Below the pieces are notes generated by a model that worked only from the letters and a program-made list of their open reading frames with translations, was not told where the DNA came from and searched no databases. Below are positions 1 through 7,615 of a DNA stretch of 38,292 nucleotides, one piece after another; the stretch's first letter is position 1, and every line of letters begins with the position of its first letter. Made by a program: the position numbers and the translations under genes. This DNA is from Streptomyces adelaidensis (GTDB lineage Bacteria > Actinomycetota > Actinomycetes > Streptomycetales > Streptomycetaceae), in NCBI RefSeq assembly GCF_016598475.1, contig NZ_JAEMUX010000080.1:1-38292 (forward strand). Reading direction: 5' to 3'.

Positions 1-67
1 AGGGGCTATTTTGCGTTTCAGGTGTTCCCTTTCCAGGACCACACCTCTCTGATCTGAATGAGAAGAA

Positions 68-1378
68 TTAGAGACGCCCTGCCGCCTTCAGTGCCAGATA
101 GGCGTCGGCAAGGGCTGGCGCCAGGTTGTCCGGGGTCGCGTCGACGACTGTGACGCCGTGGCGTCGGAGTTGGTCGGCGGTGCGGTGGCGGTCTGTTTGG
201 GCCTGGGCGGCTGCTGCGGCCTCGTAGACGGCTTCCGTGGTGCCCCGAGAGTTGGCCATGCGGGCGATATGGGGATCGGCCACCGAGGCCACCAGGACCG
301 TATGGCGTTGCGTGAGGCGGGACAGGACCGGGAGGAGGCCCTGTTCGACGGGGGCCGCGTCGAGAGTGGTGAGAAGGACGATCAGGGCGCGACGGGAGGC
401 CGTACGGAGTGCGGTGGCCGTCAGGCCTCGGGCGTCCGTTTCGATGAGTTCGGGTTCGAGGGTGGCCATCGCGTTGACCAGGGACGGGAGGACATCGCCG
501 GCTGTGCGGCCCTGGACGAGGGCTCGGACGCGGCGGTCGTAGGCCAGGAGGTCCACGCGGTCGCCGGCGCGGGATGCGAGGGCGGCCAGAAGGAGGGCCG
601 CGTCCATGGAGGAGTCGAGGCGGGGGGCGTCGCCCACGCGGCCCGCGGAGGTCCGGCCGGTGTCCAGGACGAGGAGGATGTGGCGGTCGCGTTCGGGGCG
701 CCAGGTGCGTACCGCCACCGAGGACTGGCGGGCTGTGGCGCGCCAGTCGATCGAGCGGGTGTCGTCGCCGGGGATGTACTCGCGGAGGCTGTCGAACTCC
801 GTGCCCTCGCCTCGGGTGAGGAGGCTGGTGCGGCCGTCGAGTTCGCGCAGGCGGGCCAGCTTGGAGGGCAGGTGCTTGCGGCTGGTGAACGGCGGGAGGA
901 CGCGTACTGTCCAGGGAGCCTTGTGGCTGCCCTGGCGGGCGAAGAGACCGAGGGGACCGTACGAGCGGATCGTGACCTTGTCCGCCTGGCGGTCGCCGCG
1001 GCGGGTGGGGCGCAGGCGGGTGGTGACGCGTCGGCGTTCGCCCGGGGGGATCGTGAGGCGGTGGCGGGAGGCGGCCACTTCGGTGCCGGGGAGCCAGCTG
1101 CTGGGGGGCCAGGCGTCGCGGAGGTGGCCGCGCAGGGGGTGCTTGGACGGGTTGGTGACTGTGAGGGTGACGTCTGCGGTTTCGCCCAGGCGTGCGGAGG
1201 CGTCGCCGGAGCGAATGAGGCCCAGACGGCGCACGGGGGCAGCGAGGGCGTAGTCGCAGGCGCACGCCAGGGCCAGGGGGGCGTTCACGGCGAGGATGCC
1301 TGTCCAGCTGGGTTCCCAGATGCCTAGGGGGAGGGTGCCGAGGGCCGCGAGGAGGGCGGCGCGTCCGGTGGGGGCCAT
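68..1378 (-). CDS. DUF58 domain-containing protein
   Basis: 436 aa, last gene of a five-gene minus-strand operon. The N-terminus (about residues 8-45) is hydrophobic and suggests one or two membrane segments. A beta-rich region follows, then the DUF58 signature RSIDWRATAR near residues 208-217. After it comes a von Willebrand A-like strand, LLVLDTGRTSAGR (about 235-247), whose MIDAS-like DTGRTS is degenerate relative to DxSxS. DUF58 proteins are almost always paired with a MoxR AAA+ ATPase, and that gene lies directly upstream; the two overlap by one base (stop TGA and start ATG share 1378). The start has no strong ribosome site, which fits translational coupling. The gene ends in TAA, uncommon in such GC-rich genes. 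The cellular client is unknown; a membrane-linked chaperone or envelope-assembly role is inference. Confidence 0.93.
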   Translation of the reverse strand: MAPTGRAALLAALGTLPLGIWEPSWTGILAVNAPLALACACDYALAAPVRRLGLIRSGDASARLGETADVTLTVTNPSKHPLRGHLRDAWPPSSWLPGTEVAASRHRLTIPPGERRRVTTRLRPTRRGDRQADKVTIRSYGPLGLFARQGSHKAPWTVRVLPPFTSRKHLPSKLARLRELDGRTSLLTRGEGTEFDSLREYIPGDDTRSIDWRATARQSSVAVRTWRPERDRHILLVLDTGRTSAGRVGDAPRLDSSMDAALLLAALASRAGDRVDLLAYDRRVRALVQGRTAGDVLPSLVNAMATLEPELIETDARGLTATALRTASRRALIVLLTTLDAAPVEQGLLPVLSRLTQRHTVLVASVADPHIARMANSRGTTEAVYEAAAAAQAQTDRHRTADQLRRHGVTVVDATPDNLAPALADAYLALKAAGRL

Positions 1379-2370
1379 CAGCGAGGGACGGGGACGTGGG
1401 CGAGGATCGCGTTGATGACCGAGTCAGCCGTCACGCCTTCCATCTCGGCCTCCGGGCGGAGCTGGACGCGGTGGCGGAGGGTCGGCAGCGCGAGTGCCTT
1501 GACGTCGTCGGGGGTGACGTAGTCGCGGCCCGTCAGCCAGGCCCAGGCGCGGGAGGCCGCGAGGAGGGCTGTGGAGCCTCGGGGGGAGACGCCGAGGGTG
1601 AGGGACGGGGATTCGCGGGTGGCGCGGCAGAGGTCCACCACGTAGGCGGTGATCTCGGGGGAGATCGTCGTCTTGGCCACGGCGGCGCGGGCGGCTTCGA
1701 GGTCGGCCGCGTTCGCCACGGGGCGTACGCCGGCGGCGCGCAGGTCGCGCGGGTTGAAGCCCTCGGCGTGGCGGGTGAGGACGCTGATCTCGTCCTGGCG
1801 GGACGGGAGTGGGACGGTCAGTTTGAGGAGGAAGCGGTCCAGTTGGGCCTCGGGGAGGGGGTAGGTGCCCTCGTACTCGACCGGGTTCTGGGTGGCGGCG
1901 ACCAGGAAGGGGTCCGGGAGTGGGCGCGGGGTGCCGTCGACCGTGACCTGGCGTTCCTCCATGGCTTCCAGCAGGGAGGACTGGGTTTTCGGCGGGGTGC
2001 GATTGATCTCGTCGGCGAGGAGCAGGTTGGTGAAGACCGGGCCGGGCTGGAAGGAGAACTCGGCGCTGCGGGTGTCGTAGACGAGGGAGCCGGTGACGTC
2101 GCTCGGCATGAGGTCCGGGGTGAACTGGACTCGCTTGGTGTCCAGTTCGAGTGCGGACGCGAGAGTGCGGACGAGCAACGTTTTGGCCACCCCAGGGACT
2201 CCTTCCAGTAGGACGTGTCCGCGGCAGAGGAGGGCGACGACGAGGCCGGTCACGGCGGGGTCCTGGCCGACCACGGCTTTGGCGATCTCGGCGCGCAGGG
2301 CTTCCAGGGAGGCCCTGGCGGTGTCCGGATTCCCCGTGGTCCCGGCGTTGTCAGTGGTCGGGTCCATCAT
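1378..2370 (-). CDS. MoxR family AAA+ ATPase
   Basis: 330 aa, usual length for the family. Walker A is GVPGVAKT (K63) and Walker B is LLLADEINR (D120, E121), typical of MoxR proteins. A sensor-like AATQNP segment follows, and an AAA lid domain fills the C-terminal third (about 230-325), including VSPRGSTALL. The start is the first of two adjacent ATG codons: it has GAAAGAGAGG about 10 nt upstream and gives an ATGA overlap with the stop of the DUF4350 gene; the second ATG is a possible alternative. MoxR ATPases act as chaperone-like remodelers, usually with VWA or DUF58 partners, and the next gene is DUF58. Specific substrates cannot be read from the sequence. Confidence 0.95.
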   Translation of the reverse strand: MMDPTTDNAGTTGNPDTARASLEALRAEIAKAVVGQDPAVTGLVVALLCRGHVLLEGVPGVAKTLLVRTLASALELDTKRVQFTPDLMPSDVTGSLVYDTRSAEFSFQPGPVFTNLLLADEINRTPPKTQSSLLEAMEERQVTVDGTPRPLPDPFLVAATQNPVEYEGTYPLPEAQLDRFLLKLTVPLPSRQDEISVLTRHAEGFNPRDLRAAGVRPVANAADLEAARAAVAKTTISPEITAYVVDLCRATRESPSLTLGVSPRGSTALLAASRAWAWLTGRDYVTPDDVKALALPTLRHRVQLRPEAEMEGVTADSVINAILAHVPVPR

Positions 2371-3560
2371 GAACGGCGTACCTCTCTTTCGAGGGCGTCG
2401 AGTCGGTCGGTGAGGGCGATGAGGGCCGTGTCGTCGCTGGGCGGCGGGCCGAAGAGGAGGGCGTGCAGGGGCTGTCCGTCGCCGTGGAGGTGGGCGGACA
2501 GGGCGGGGAGCAGGGCCTCGGGCGTGTGCGCCCGGGAGACGGGGACACCTACGAGGGGGGCGAGACGCGTGCGGGTGGTGGAGCGAAGAGCGGCGGCCGC
2601 GCGGTCGCGGGCGTTGGCCTTGCGGTAGAGGCGGGCCCGGCCTTCGACGGTTTCGGAGGCGCGGATCGCGACGGGGAGATTCTCGGGCACCAGGGGGCCC
2701 AGTCGGCGTGCCCGCCAGAAGATGACCAGGAAGCCGGCGAAGAAGAGTTGCAGGGTGCCCCAGAGCCAGCCCGAGGGGAGTAGGTCGATGAAGTTGCGGC
2801 TGCCGGCGTCGGCTGCCGAGTCGTCGGAGAGCGAGGGGAGGTACCAGACCACATGGGGGCGCGAGCCGAGGAGTTGGAGGGCGAGGGAGGCGTTGCCCTG
2901 CTCGTCGAGGCTGCTGTTGTAGAGGATGTCGGGGGCGCCGAGTACGACGGTGTCGCCGTCTCCCTCCGGTGCCGGGACGCGCACCAGGGTGGGCAGGCCG
3001 CTGTCGGGGTAGCAGAGGTCGGCCGCGCGGGCGGTGACGTGGTAGCGGGCCCCTCCGGTGTCGGCGTTGCCCGCGCGGCGGGCGGCGGGCAGGTCGCAGC
3101 GGGGTGCGAGCGTGGAGTCGAAGCTGGGGGCGGGGTCGTCGGTGACCCCGGGGGCGAGGGTGCTCACGGACGGGGCGCCGGGGGCGACGAGGACCGTACG
3201 GCCGCCGGAGGCCTCGGTCGCCGCGTGGAGGCGGCCTTGCTGGGATTCGGTCAGCAGGTCCGGTACGGCGATCAGGAGGGTGGTGTCGGGGCCGGTCGCG
3301 GTGCTCGCCTCGTCGAGAGTGGTGACCAGGCGGGTGGAGACGCTCCGGTCGGCGAGGAGTTCGGTGACGGCGCGGCTGCCGTTGGTGTCGGCGGAGCGCG
3401 GGTCCAGGCGGCCGTGTTCGGCGCCGGACTGGATCGCGGCGATCACGACGCCCGCCGCCAGGAGGATCAGCGCGGCGAGCACGACACCGCGCGCGCGGGT
3501 CCACACCTTGCGGGCGGTGGGCGAGGCCGAGGTGGACGGGAGCGTGGCCTCGGTGGTCAT
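2367..3560 (-). CDS. DUF4350 domain-containing membrane protein
   Basis: 397 aa. A basic N-terminus (about 17-24) precedes a transmembrane helix at about 25-44. A soluble region resembling the DUF4350 / GATase-like fold follows (about 55-255, with segments such as TLLIAVPDLL and TVVLGAPDILYNSS). A second transmembrane helix lies at about 264-283 (WGTLQLFFAGFLVIFW), and the C-terminal part is cytoplasmic and Arg/Ala-rich. The start at 3560 has GGGGAG 7 nt upstream and overlaps the DUF4129 stop as ATGA; its own stop overlaps the MoxR start the same way. Such tight coupling indicates one translational unit. The topology places the middle domain outside the membrane. Function is unknown; DUF4350 and DUF4129 proteins are regular companions of MoxR/DUF58. 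Confidence 0.9.
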   Translation of the reverse strand: MTTEATLPSTSASPTARKVWTRARGVVLAALILLAAGVVIAAIQSGAEHGRLDPRSADTNGSRAVTELLADRSVSTRLVTTLDEASTATGPDTTLLIAVPDLLTESQQGRLHAATEASGGRTVLVAPGAPSVSTLAPGVTDDPAPSFDSTLAPRCDLPAARRAGNADTGGARYHVTARAADLCYPDSGLPTLVRVPAPEGDGDTVVLGAPDILYNSSLDEQGNASLALQLLGSRPHVVWYLPSLSDDSAADAGSRNFIDLLPSGWLWGTLQLFFAGFLVIFWRARRLGPLVPENLPVAIRASETVEGRARLYRKANARDRAAAALRSTTRTRLAPLVGVPVSRAHTPEALLPALSAHLHGDGQPLHALLFGPPPSDDTALIALTDRLDALEREVRRS

Positions 3561-4294
3561 TCGGCGGCTCCCCGGCCTGTGCTCCGGGCCGTGCTCCGGG
3601 CCGTGCTCGCGGTGCTGGCGGTGTTGCTCGCCAGTGTGGGCCTGGTGCGCTCCAGGTCGGCGTCGAGGTCGGCGAGCCGGCGGTACGTTCCTTCGGCTGC
3701 GGATCGGCCGCCGTATGTGACGTCGTCGAAGTCCCGGGCGGCGGCGTGCAGTCGGTCCGCGTGGGCGGGTAGTGCGCGGCCGGCTTCGGCGGCGGCCTCG
3801 TCGGCGGTGCGGCCGGGGCGTGCGTCGAGCAGGGCGCGTTCCTCCAGGGAGCGGACGACGGCGCGCATGCGTTCCTGGACGGCCTGGTTCCAGTGGCCCT
3901 GGGTGGCCTGTGCCTCGGCTGCCGCGCGGTGTTCGGCGGCGCTGCGGGGGCGGTCGTCGAAGAGCACGGCGGAGGAGGTGGGGGTGCGGTGCGGTGTGCC
4001 GAGGCGCCACCACAGCGCTCCGAGGAGGGCCAGTACGGCCAGGACGAGGACAGCGAGGCCCAGTGCGCCGCCCGGGGTGGCGTTGGAGGCGGCGCCGAAC
4101 AATCTGTCGAGCCAATCCCAGAAAGCGTCCATGGCGCGCTCGTACCAGCTGGGGTCGTTCTCGTGGTACATGCCCTTGGACAGCTCGCGGCGGGCCGCCT
4201 CCCGCGCGGGGTCGCGCGGGAGGGTGATGGGTGGTTCGTCCGCCGAGCGCCACGACATCCGTATGGCTGCCAGCCCTCCCCCCGACAGGCTCAC
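3557..4294 (-). CDS. DUF4129 domain-containing membrane protein
   Basis: 245 aa, starting with GTG. The nearby ATG at 4299 reads ATG-CGG-TGA and stops at once, so it is excluded; GGGGAG lies about 8 nt before the GTG. A charged N-terminal part (1-70) contains an aromatic, amphipathic stretch (WYERAMDAFWDWLDRLF, about 50-66). One transmembrane helix follows at about 75-96. The cytoplasmic DUF4129 domain (about 120-220) contains the family-like patterns WNQAVQERMRAVVRSLEER and RTADEAAAEAGRAL. The C-terminus is a Thr/Ala/Ser/Arg tail (about 222-245). The gene sits 4 nt after the upstream polytopic membrane gene and overlaps the next start. Some DUF4129 proteins are fused to transglutaminases; no such domain is present here. 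Confidence 0.9.
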   Translation of the reverse strand: MSLSGGGLAAIRMSWRSADEPPITLPRDPAREAARRELSKGMYHENDPSWYERAMDAFWDWLDRLFGAASNATPGGALGLAVLVLAVLALLGALWWRLGTPHRTPTSSAVLFDDRPRSAAEHRAAAEAQATQGHWNQAVQERMRAVVRSLEERALLDARPGRTADEAAAEAGRALPAHADRLHAAARDFDDVTYGGRSAAEGTYRRLADLDADLERTRPTLASNTASTASTARSTARSTGRGAAE

Positions 4295-4298
4295 CGCA

Positions 4299-5630
4299 TC
4301 AGCTCCCCGGAGTGGTGCCGGGGGCGTCGCCGCCGTAGCCCTGGACGCCGGCGGCGCGGGCCAGGTCGAGGTCGAGGGCCTCGCGGCGGATGCGCTGGTC
4401 GATGTAGAGGAGCACGGTGACGCCGGCGCTGATCGGGAAGGTGATCGTGGAGCCGATCACCGCGCCGACGCCGCTGATGACGAGGTACGTCCAGCCGAGT
4501 TCGGTGCCGGTGCCGAGGAAGCCGGAGACGCCGTCCCCGTCCGCGAGCGCGGCCACGATGGAGAAGGGGATCACGATGATCGACGCGACGACGTAGGCGA
4601 TGATCGCGGCGAGCAGTTGGATGCCGAGGACCCGCCACCAGGAGCCGCTCACCAGCTTCCCGGAGCGGCTCATCGACTTGCTGACGCCCTGCTTCTCGAG
4701 CATCAGCGCGGGCGAGGCGAGGGAGAAGCGGATCATCAGCCACACGGTGAGGACGAAGGCGCCGAGTCCGCCGACGAGGGCGAGGAGTACGCCCGCACCA
4801 GTCGAGCCGCCGGCGGCGACGAGGATGCCGGGGGTGACGCCCACGGTCATGATCAGGCCGGCGATCAGGAGCAGCAGGAGGGTGAGGCCGCCCAGCCTGA
4901 GGAGCTGTGGGCGGGCGTCCCGCCAGGCCTCGGCGGTGGTCACCGATTTGCCGAGGACGGCGCGGCTGGTCACGGTCGTGAGCAGGGCCGTCGCGATGAC
5001 GGTGCCCAGCAGGGAGATCACCAGGATGACGGAGGTGCTCAGCAGGGTCTCGCCCAGGGCGCTGCCCAGCTCGCCGGGGGTGGAGGTCGGGTCGTTGAGG
5101 GCGTCCGAGTTGGCGGTGTCGTTGAGGATGAGGCCCTGGAGCAGGATGACCGCGATCTGGGTGACGACCGCGACGGTCAGGGAGATGCCGAGGACCGTGC
5201 GCCAGTGGGCGCGCATGGTGGAGACCGCGCCGTCGAGGATCTCGCCGATGCCGAGGGGGCGCAGCGGGATCACACCGGGCTTGGCAGCGGGCGGGGGGCC
5301 GCCCCAGCCCGGGCCGGGAGCGCCCCAGCCGGGGGCGCCGTAGCCGGGGTGACCGCCGGGCGGACCGTAGCCGCCGGGGCCGGGTTGCGGGGCTCCGAGG
5401 TGGCCGCCCCAGCCGGGGCCGGGCGGAGGTGGTGGCGGGGCCTGACCGGGGCCCTGAGGGCTCGGAGCGGTCCACTGGGCGGGCGGCGGCTGGTCCTTGG
5501 TCCACTTGGACGGCGGCTGTGCCTGGTCCGCGCCGTTCTGGTCCGCCGGTTGCGCGGAGCCCTGCTGGTCCGGCTCCTGGCCGCCCGAGGGGGCGGATCC
5601 GGGCGAGGCCCAGCCCGGAGTGTCCTTCAT
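4299..5630 (-). CDS. Polytopic membrane protein with glycerophosphodiester phosphodiesterase-type membrane domain
   Basis: 443 aa. Residues 1-115 are Gly/Pro/Gln-rich and disordered (repeated GPGWGG and PGYGAPGWG-like runs). After this come about six hydrophobic helices, beginning with PLGIGEILDGAVSTMRAHW and a following helix rich in V and I. The PLGIGEILDGA motif and the helical pattern match the membrane domain annotated as glycerophosphoryl diester phosphodiesterase membrane domain. No catalytic phosphodiesterase domain is attached, so enzymatic activity should not be assumed. The start has AAGGAG 6 nt upstream. It is the first gene of the operon leading to MoxR/DUF58 and is divergent from mtnA across about 140 bp, which must hold both promoters. 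Confidence 0.85.
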   Translation of the reverse strand: MKDTPGWASPGSAPSGGQEPDQQGSAQPADQNGADQAQPPSKWTKDQPPPAQWTAPSPQGPGQAPPPPPPGPGWGGHLGAPQPGPGGYGPPGGHPGYGAPGWGAPGPGWGGPPPAAKPGVIPLRPLGIGEILDGAVSTMRAHWRTVLGISLTVAVVTQIAVILLQGLILNDTANSDALNDPTSTPGELGSALGETLLSTSVILVISLLGTVIATALLTTVTSRAVLGKSVTTAEAWRDARPQLLRLGGLTLLLLLIAGLIMTVGVTPGILVAAGGSTGAGVLLALVGGLGAFVLTVWLMIRFSLASPALMLEKQGVSKSMSRSGKLVSGSWWRVLGIQLLAAIIAYVVASIIVIPFSIVAALADGDGVSGFLGTGTELGWTYLVISGVGAVIGSTITFPISAGVTVLLYIDQRIRREALDLDLARAAGVQGYGGDAPGTTPGS

Positions 5631-5770
5631 CGTCGCTCCTTCACGGTGCCCGTCCGCGGTCGCGGCGGCAGCTTGGCGCCCATCGTGCCACGCGGTGTCC
5701 GGGAAGTGACCGGGGGCCGTATGGGCTGCGCACCTTCAATTGTCCGCCGGGTACGGGGCAGACTGACCGC

Positions 5771-6916
5771 ATGGCTGATCAGTACGCGCGATCCGGCGAC
5801 GACATCCGGCCGACCGGGATACCCGCGATCCGTTGGGACGAGCCGCCTGAAGGCCCGGTCCTGGTCCTCCTCGACCAGACGAGGCTGCCCGCCGAGGAGG
5901 TCGAGCGGGTCTGCACGGACGCGCCCGCGCTGGTGGAGGCGATCCGTTCGCTCGCCGTGCGCGGGGCGCCGCTGCTGGGCATCGCCGGGGCGTACGGCGT
6001 CGCGCTCGCCGCCGCGCGGGGCTTCGACGTGGAGGATGCCGCCGAGGCGCTCGAAGGTGCCCGGCCCACCGCGGTGAACCTCGCTGTGGGTGTGCGCCGG
6101 GCGCGGGCCGCCCACCGGGCCGAGTTCGGTCGGACGGGCGATCAGAAGCGGGCCGCCGACGCGGCGCTCGCCGCGGCGCGGGCGCTGCACCGGGAGGACG
6201 CCGAGGCCAGCTCCCGCATGGCCGCGCACGGGCTGGCGCTGCTCGACGAGTTGCTGCCGGGCGGCGGGCACCGGGTGCTCACGCACTGCAACACCGGTTC
6301 GCTGGTGTCGGGTGGTGAGGGCACGGCGTTCGCGGTGGCGCTCGCGGCGCACCGGTCGGGGCGGCTGCGCCGGCTGTGGGTGGACGAGACGCGGCCGTTG
6401 CTGCAGGGGTCCCGGCTGACGGCGTATGAGGCGGCGCGCAGCGGAATGGCGTACACCTTGCTCACGGACAATGCCGCGGGCTCGCTGTTCGCGGCGGGGG
6501 AGGTGGACGCGGTGCTGGTGGGGGCCGACCGGATCGCCGCCGACGGTTCGGTGGCGAACAAGGTGGGGACCTACCCGCTCGCGGTGCTCGCCCGGTATCA
6601 CCATGTGCCGTTCATCGTGGTGGCGCCGGTGACGACGGTGGACGCGGAGACCGCGGACGGGGCGTCCATCGAGGTGGAACAGCGCGCAGGTCATGAGGTG
6701 ACAGAGATCATGGCACCGCAGGTGCCGGTGGCGGGAGTGGAGGCGGGAGGCGGGATCGTGGTGGCACCCCTGGGGACCCAGGCGTACAACCCGGCGTTCG
6801 ATGTGACGCCGCCCGAGTTGGTGACGGCGATCGTCACCGAGGAGGGAGCTGTTTCTCCGGTGACCGCTGACGCGCTCGCAGAGCTGTGTGACAGGTCACG
6901 CCAGGTAACGATTTAG
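5771..6916 (+). CDS. mtnA: S-methyl-5-thioribose-1-phosphate isomerase
   Basis: 381 aa. Converts 5-methylthioribose 1-phosphate to 5-methylthioribulose 1-phosphate in the methionine salvage pathway; related to eIF2B subunits. Family motifs are present in order: RGAPLLGIAGAYG (64-76), THCNTGSL with catalytic Cys173, GADRIAADG with catalytic Asp253, and NKVGTYPLA (263-271). The open frame runs farther upstream, but the ATG at 5771 gives the normal family N-terminus, preceded by a modest GGGGCAGA site. Other salvage genes are not in the window. The stop codon lies only 8 nt before mtrA and inside a candidate MtrA site, so read-through into mtrA is likely. Confidence 0.96.
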   Translation: MADQYARSGDDIRPTGIPAIRWDEPPEGPVLVLLDQTRLPAEEVERVCTDAPALVEAIRSLAVRGAPLLGIAGAYGVALAAARGFDVEDAAEALEGARPTAVNLAVGVRRARAAHRAEFGRTGDQKRAADAALAAARALHREDAEASSRMAAHGLALLDELLPGGGHRVLTHCNTGSLVSGGEGTAFAVALAAHRSGRLRRLWVDETRPLLQGSRLTAYEAARSGMAYTLLTDNAAGSLFAAGEVDAVLVGADRIAADGSVANKVGTYPLAVLARYHHVPFIVVAPVTTVDAETADGASIEVEQRAGHEVTEIMAPQVPVAGVEAGGGIVVAPLGTQAYNPAFDVTPPELVTAIVTEEGAVSPVTADALAELCDRSRQVTI

Positions 6917-6921
6917 TTAAT
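6895..6921 (+). promoter_or_regulatory. Candidate MtrA autoregulatory site (three half-sites)
   Basis: Three related hexamers occur in the same orientation: GTCACG (6895-6900), GTAACG (6905-6910) and GTTAAT (6916-6921), spaced 10 and 11 nt, about one helical turn. They cover the end and stop codon of mtnA and end 3 nt before the mtrA ATG. MtrA of Streptomyces and Mycobacterium binds direct repeats of GT(A/T/C)AC-like half-sites. Binding here is inferred, not shown. Confidence 0.4.
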
Positions 6922-6924
6922 GGG

Positions 6925-7614
6925 ATGATGGCATTCATGAAGGGACGAGTCCTTGTCGTCGACGACGACACCGCACTGGCCGAGATGCTCGGCATTGTGT
7001 TGCGTGGTGAAGGTTTTGAGCCGTCTTTCGTAGCCGACGGTGACAAGGCGCTGGCCGCTTTCCGGGAGGCCAAACCCGATCTGGTGCTGCTGGATCTGAT
7101 GCTGCCGGGGCGGGACGGTATCGAGGTGTGCCGCCTGATCAGGGCGGAGTCCGGGGTGCCGATCGTGATGCTCACGGCCAAGAGCGACACCGTGGATGTG
7201 GTGGTGGGCCTGGAGTCGGGCGCGGACGACTACATCGTGAAGCCGTTCAAGCCGAAGGAGCTGGTGGCCCGGATCCGGGCGCGGCTGCGGAGGTCGGAGG
7301 AGCCGGCGCCCGAGCAGCTCGCCATAGGTGACCTGGTCATCGATGTGGCCGGTCACTCCGTGAAGCGGGAGGGGCAGTCGATCGCGCTGACGCCGCTGGA
7401 GTTCGACCTGCTGGTCGCGCTGGCGCGGAAGCCGTGGCAGGTGTTCACCCGGGAGGTCCTGCTGGAGCAGGTCTGGGGGTACCGTCACGCGGCGGACACC
7501 CGTCTGGTGAACGTGCATGTGCAGCGGCTGCGCTCCAAGGTCGAGAAGGACCCGGAGCGGCCGGAGATCGTGGTTACCGTCCGTGGCGTCGGATACAAGG
7601 CAGGACCCAGCTGA
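6925..7614 (+). CDS. mtrA: Response regulator MtrA (OmpR/PhoB family)
   Basis: 229 aa. Receiver domain (about 6-120) with the acidic pair in VLVVDDD, phosphoacceptor Asp57 in LVLLDLMLP, and the conserved Lys in IVKPFKPKEL. The C-terminal winged helix (about 132-228) contains LTPLEFDLLVALARKPWQVF and ends VVTVRGVGYKAG. Three in-frame ATGs are possible (6925, 6928, 6937); the first is chosen because it matches the N-terminus recalled for Streptomyces MtrA. No clear ribosome site decides between them. MtrA with kinase MtrB controls cell-wall, division and developmental genes in actinobacteria. mtrB follows after one base and lpqB overlaps mtrB, the canonical operon. Three MtrA-like half-sites precede the gene. 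Confidence 0.97.
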   Translation: MMAFMKGRVLVVDDDTALAEMLGIVLRGEGFEPSFVADGDKALAAFREAKPDLVLLDLMLPGRDGIEVCRLIRAESGVPIVMLTAKSDTVDVVVGLESGADDYIVKPFKPKELVARIRARLRRSEEPAPEQLAIGDLVIDVAGHSVKREGQSIALTPLEFDLLVALARKPWQVFTREVLLEQVWGYRHAADTRLVNVHVQRLRSKVEKDPERPEIVVTVRGVGYKAGPS

Positions 7615-7615
7615 C

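Noticed and set aside
5429..5770. Upstream extension of the mtnA frame
   Set aside because: It would overlap the divergent membrane gene and encodes no conserved sequence; the ATG at 5771 gives the family N-terminus.
2853..6077. 1074-codon plus-strand frame over the MoxR/DUF operon
   Set aside because: Gly/Ala/Arg nonsense opposite three well-supported minus-strand genes, running into mtnA in the wrong frame.
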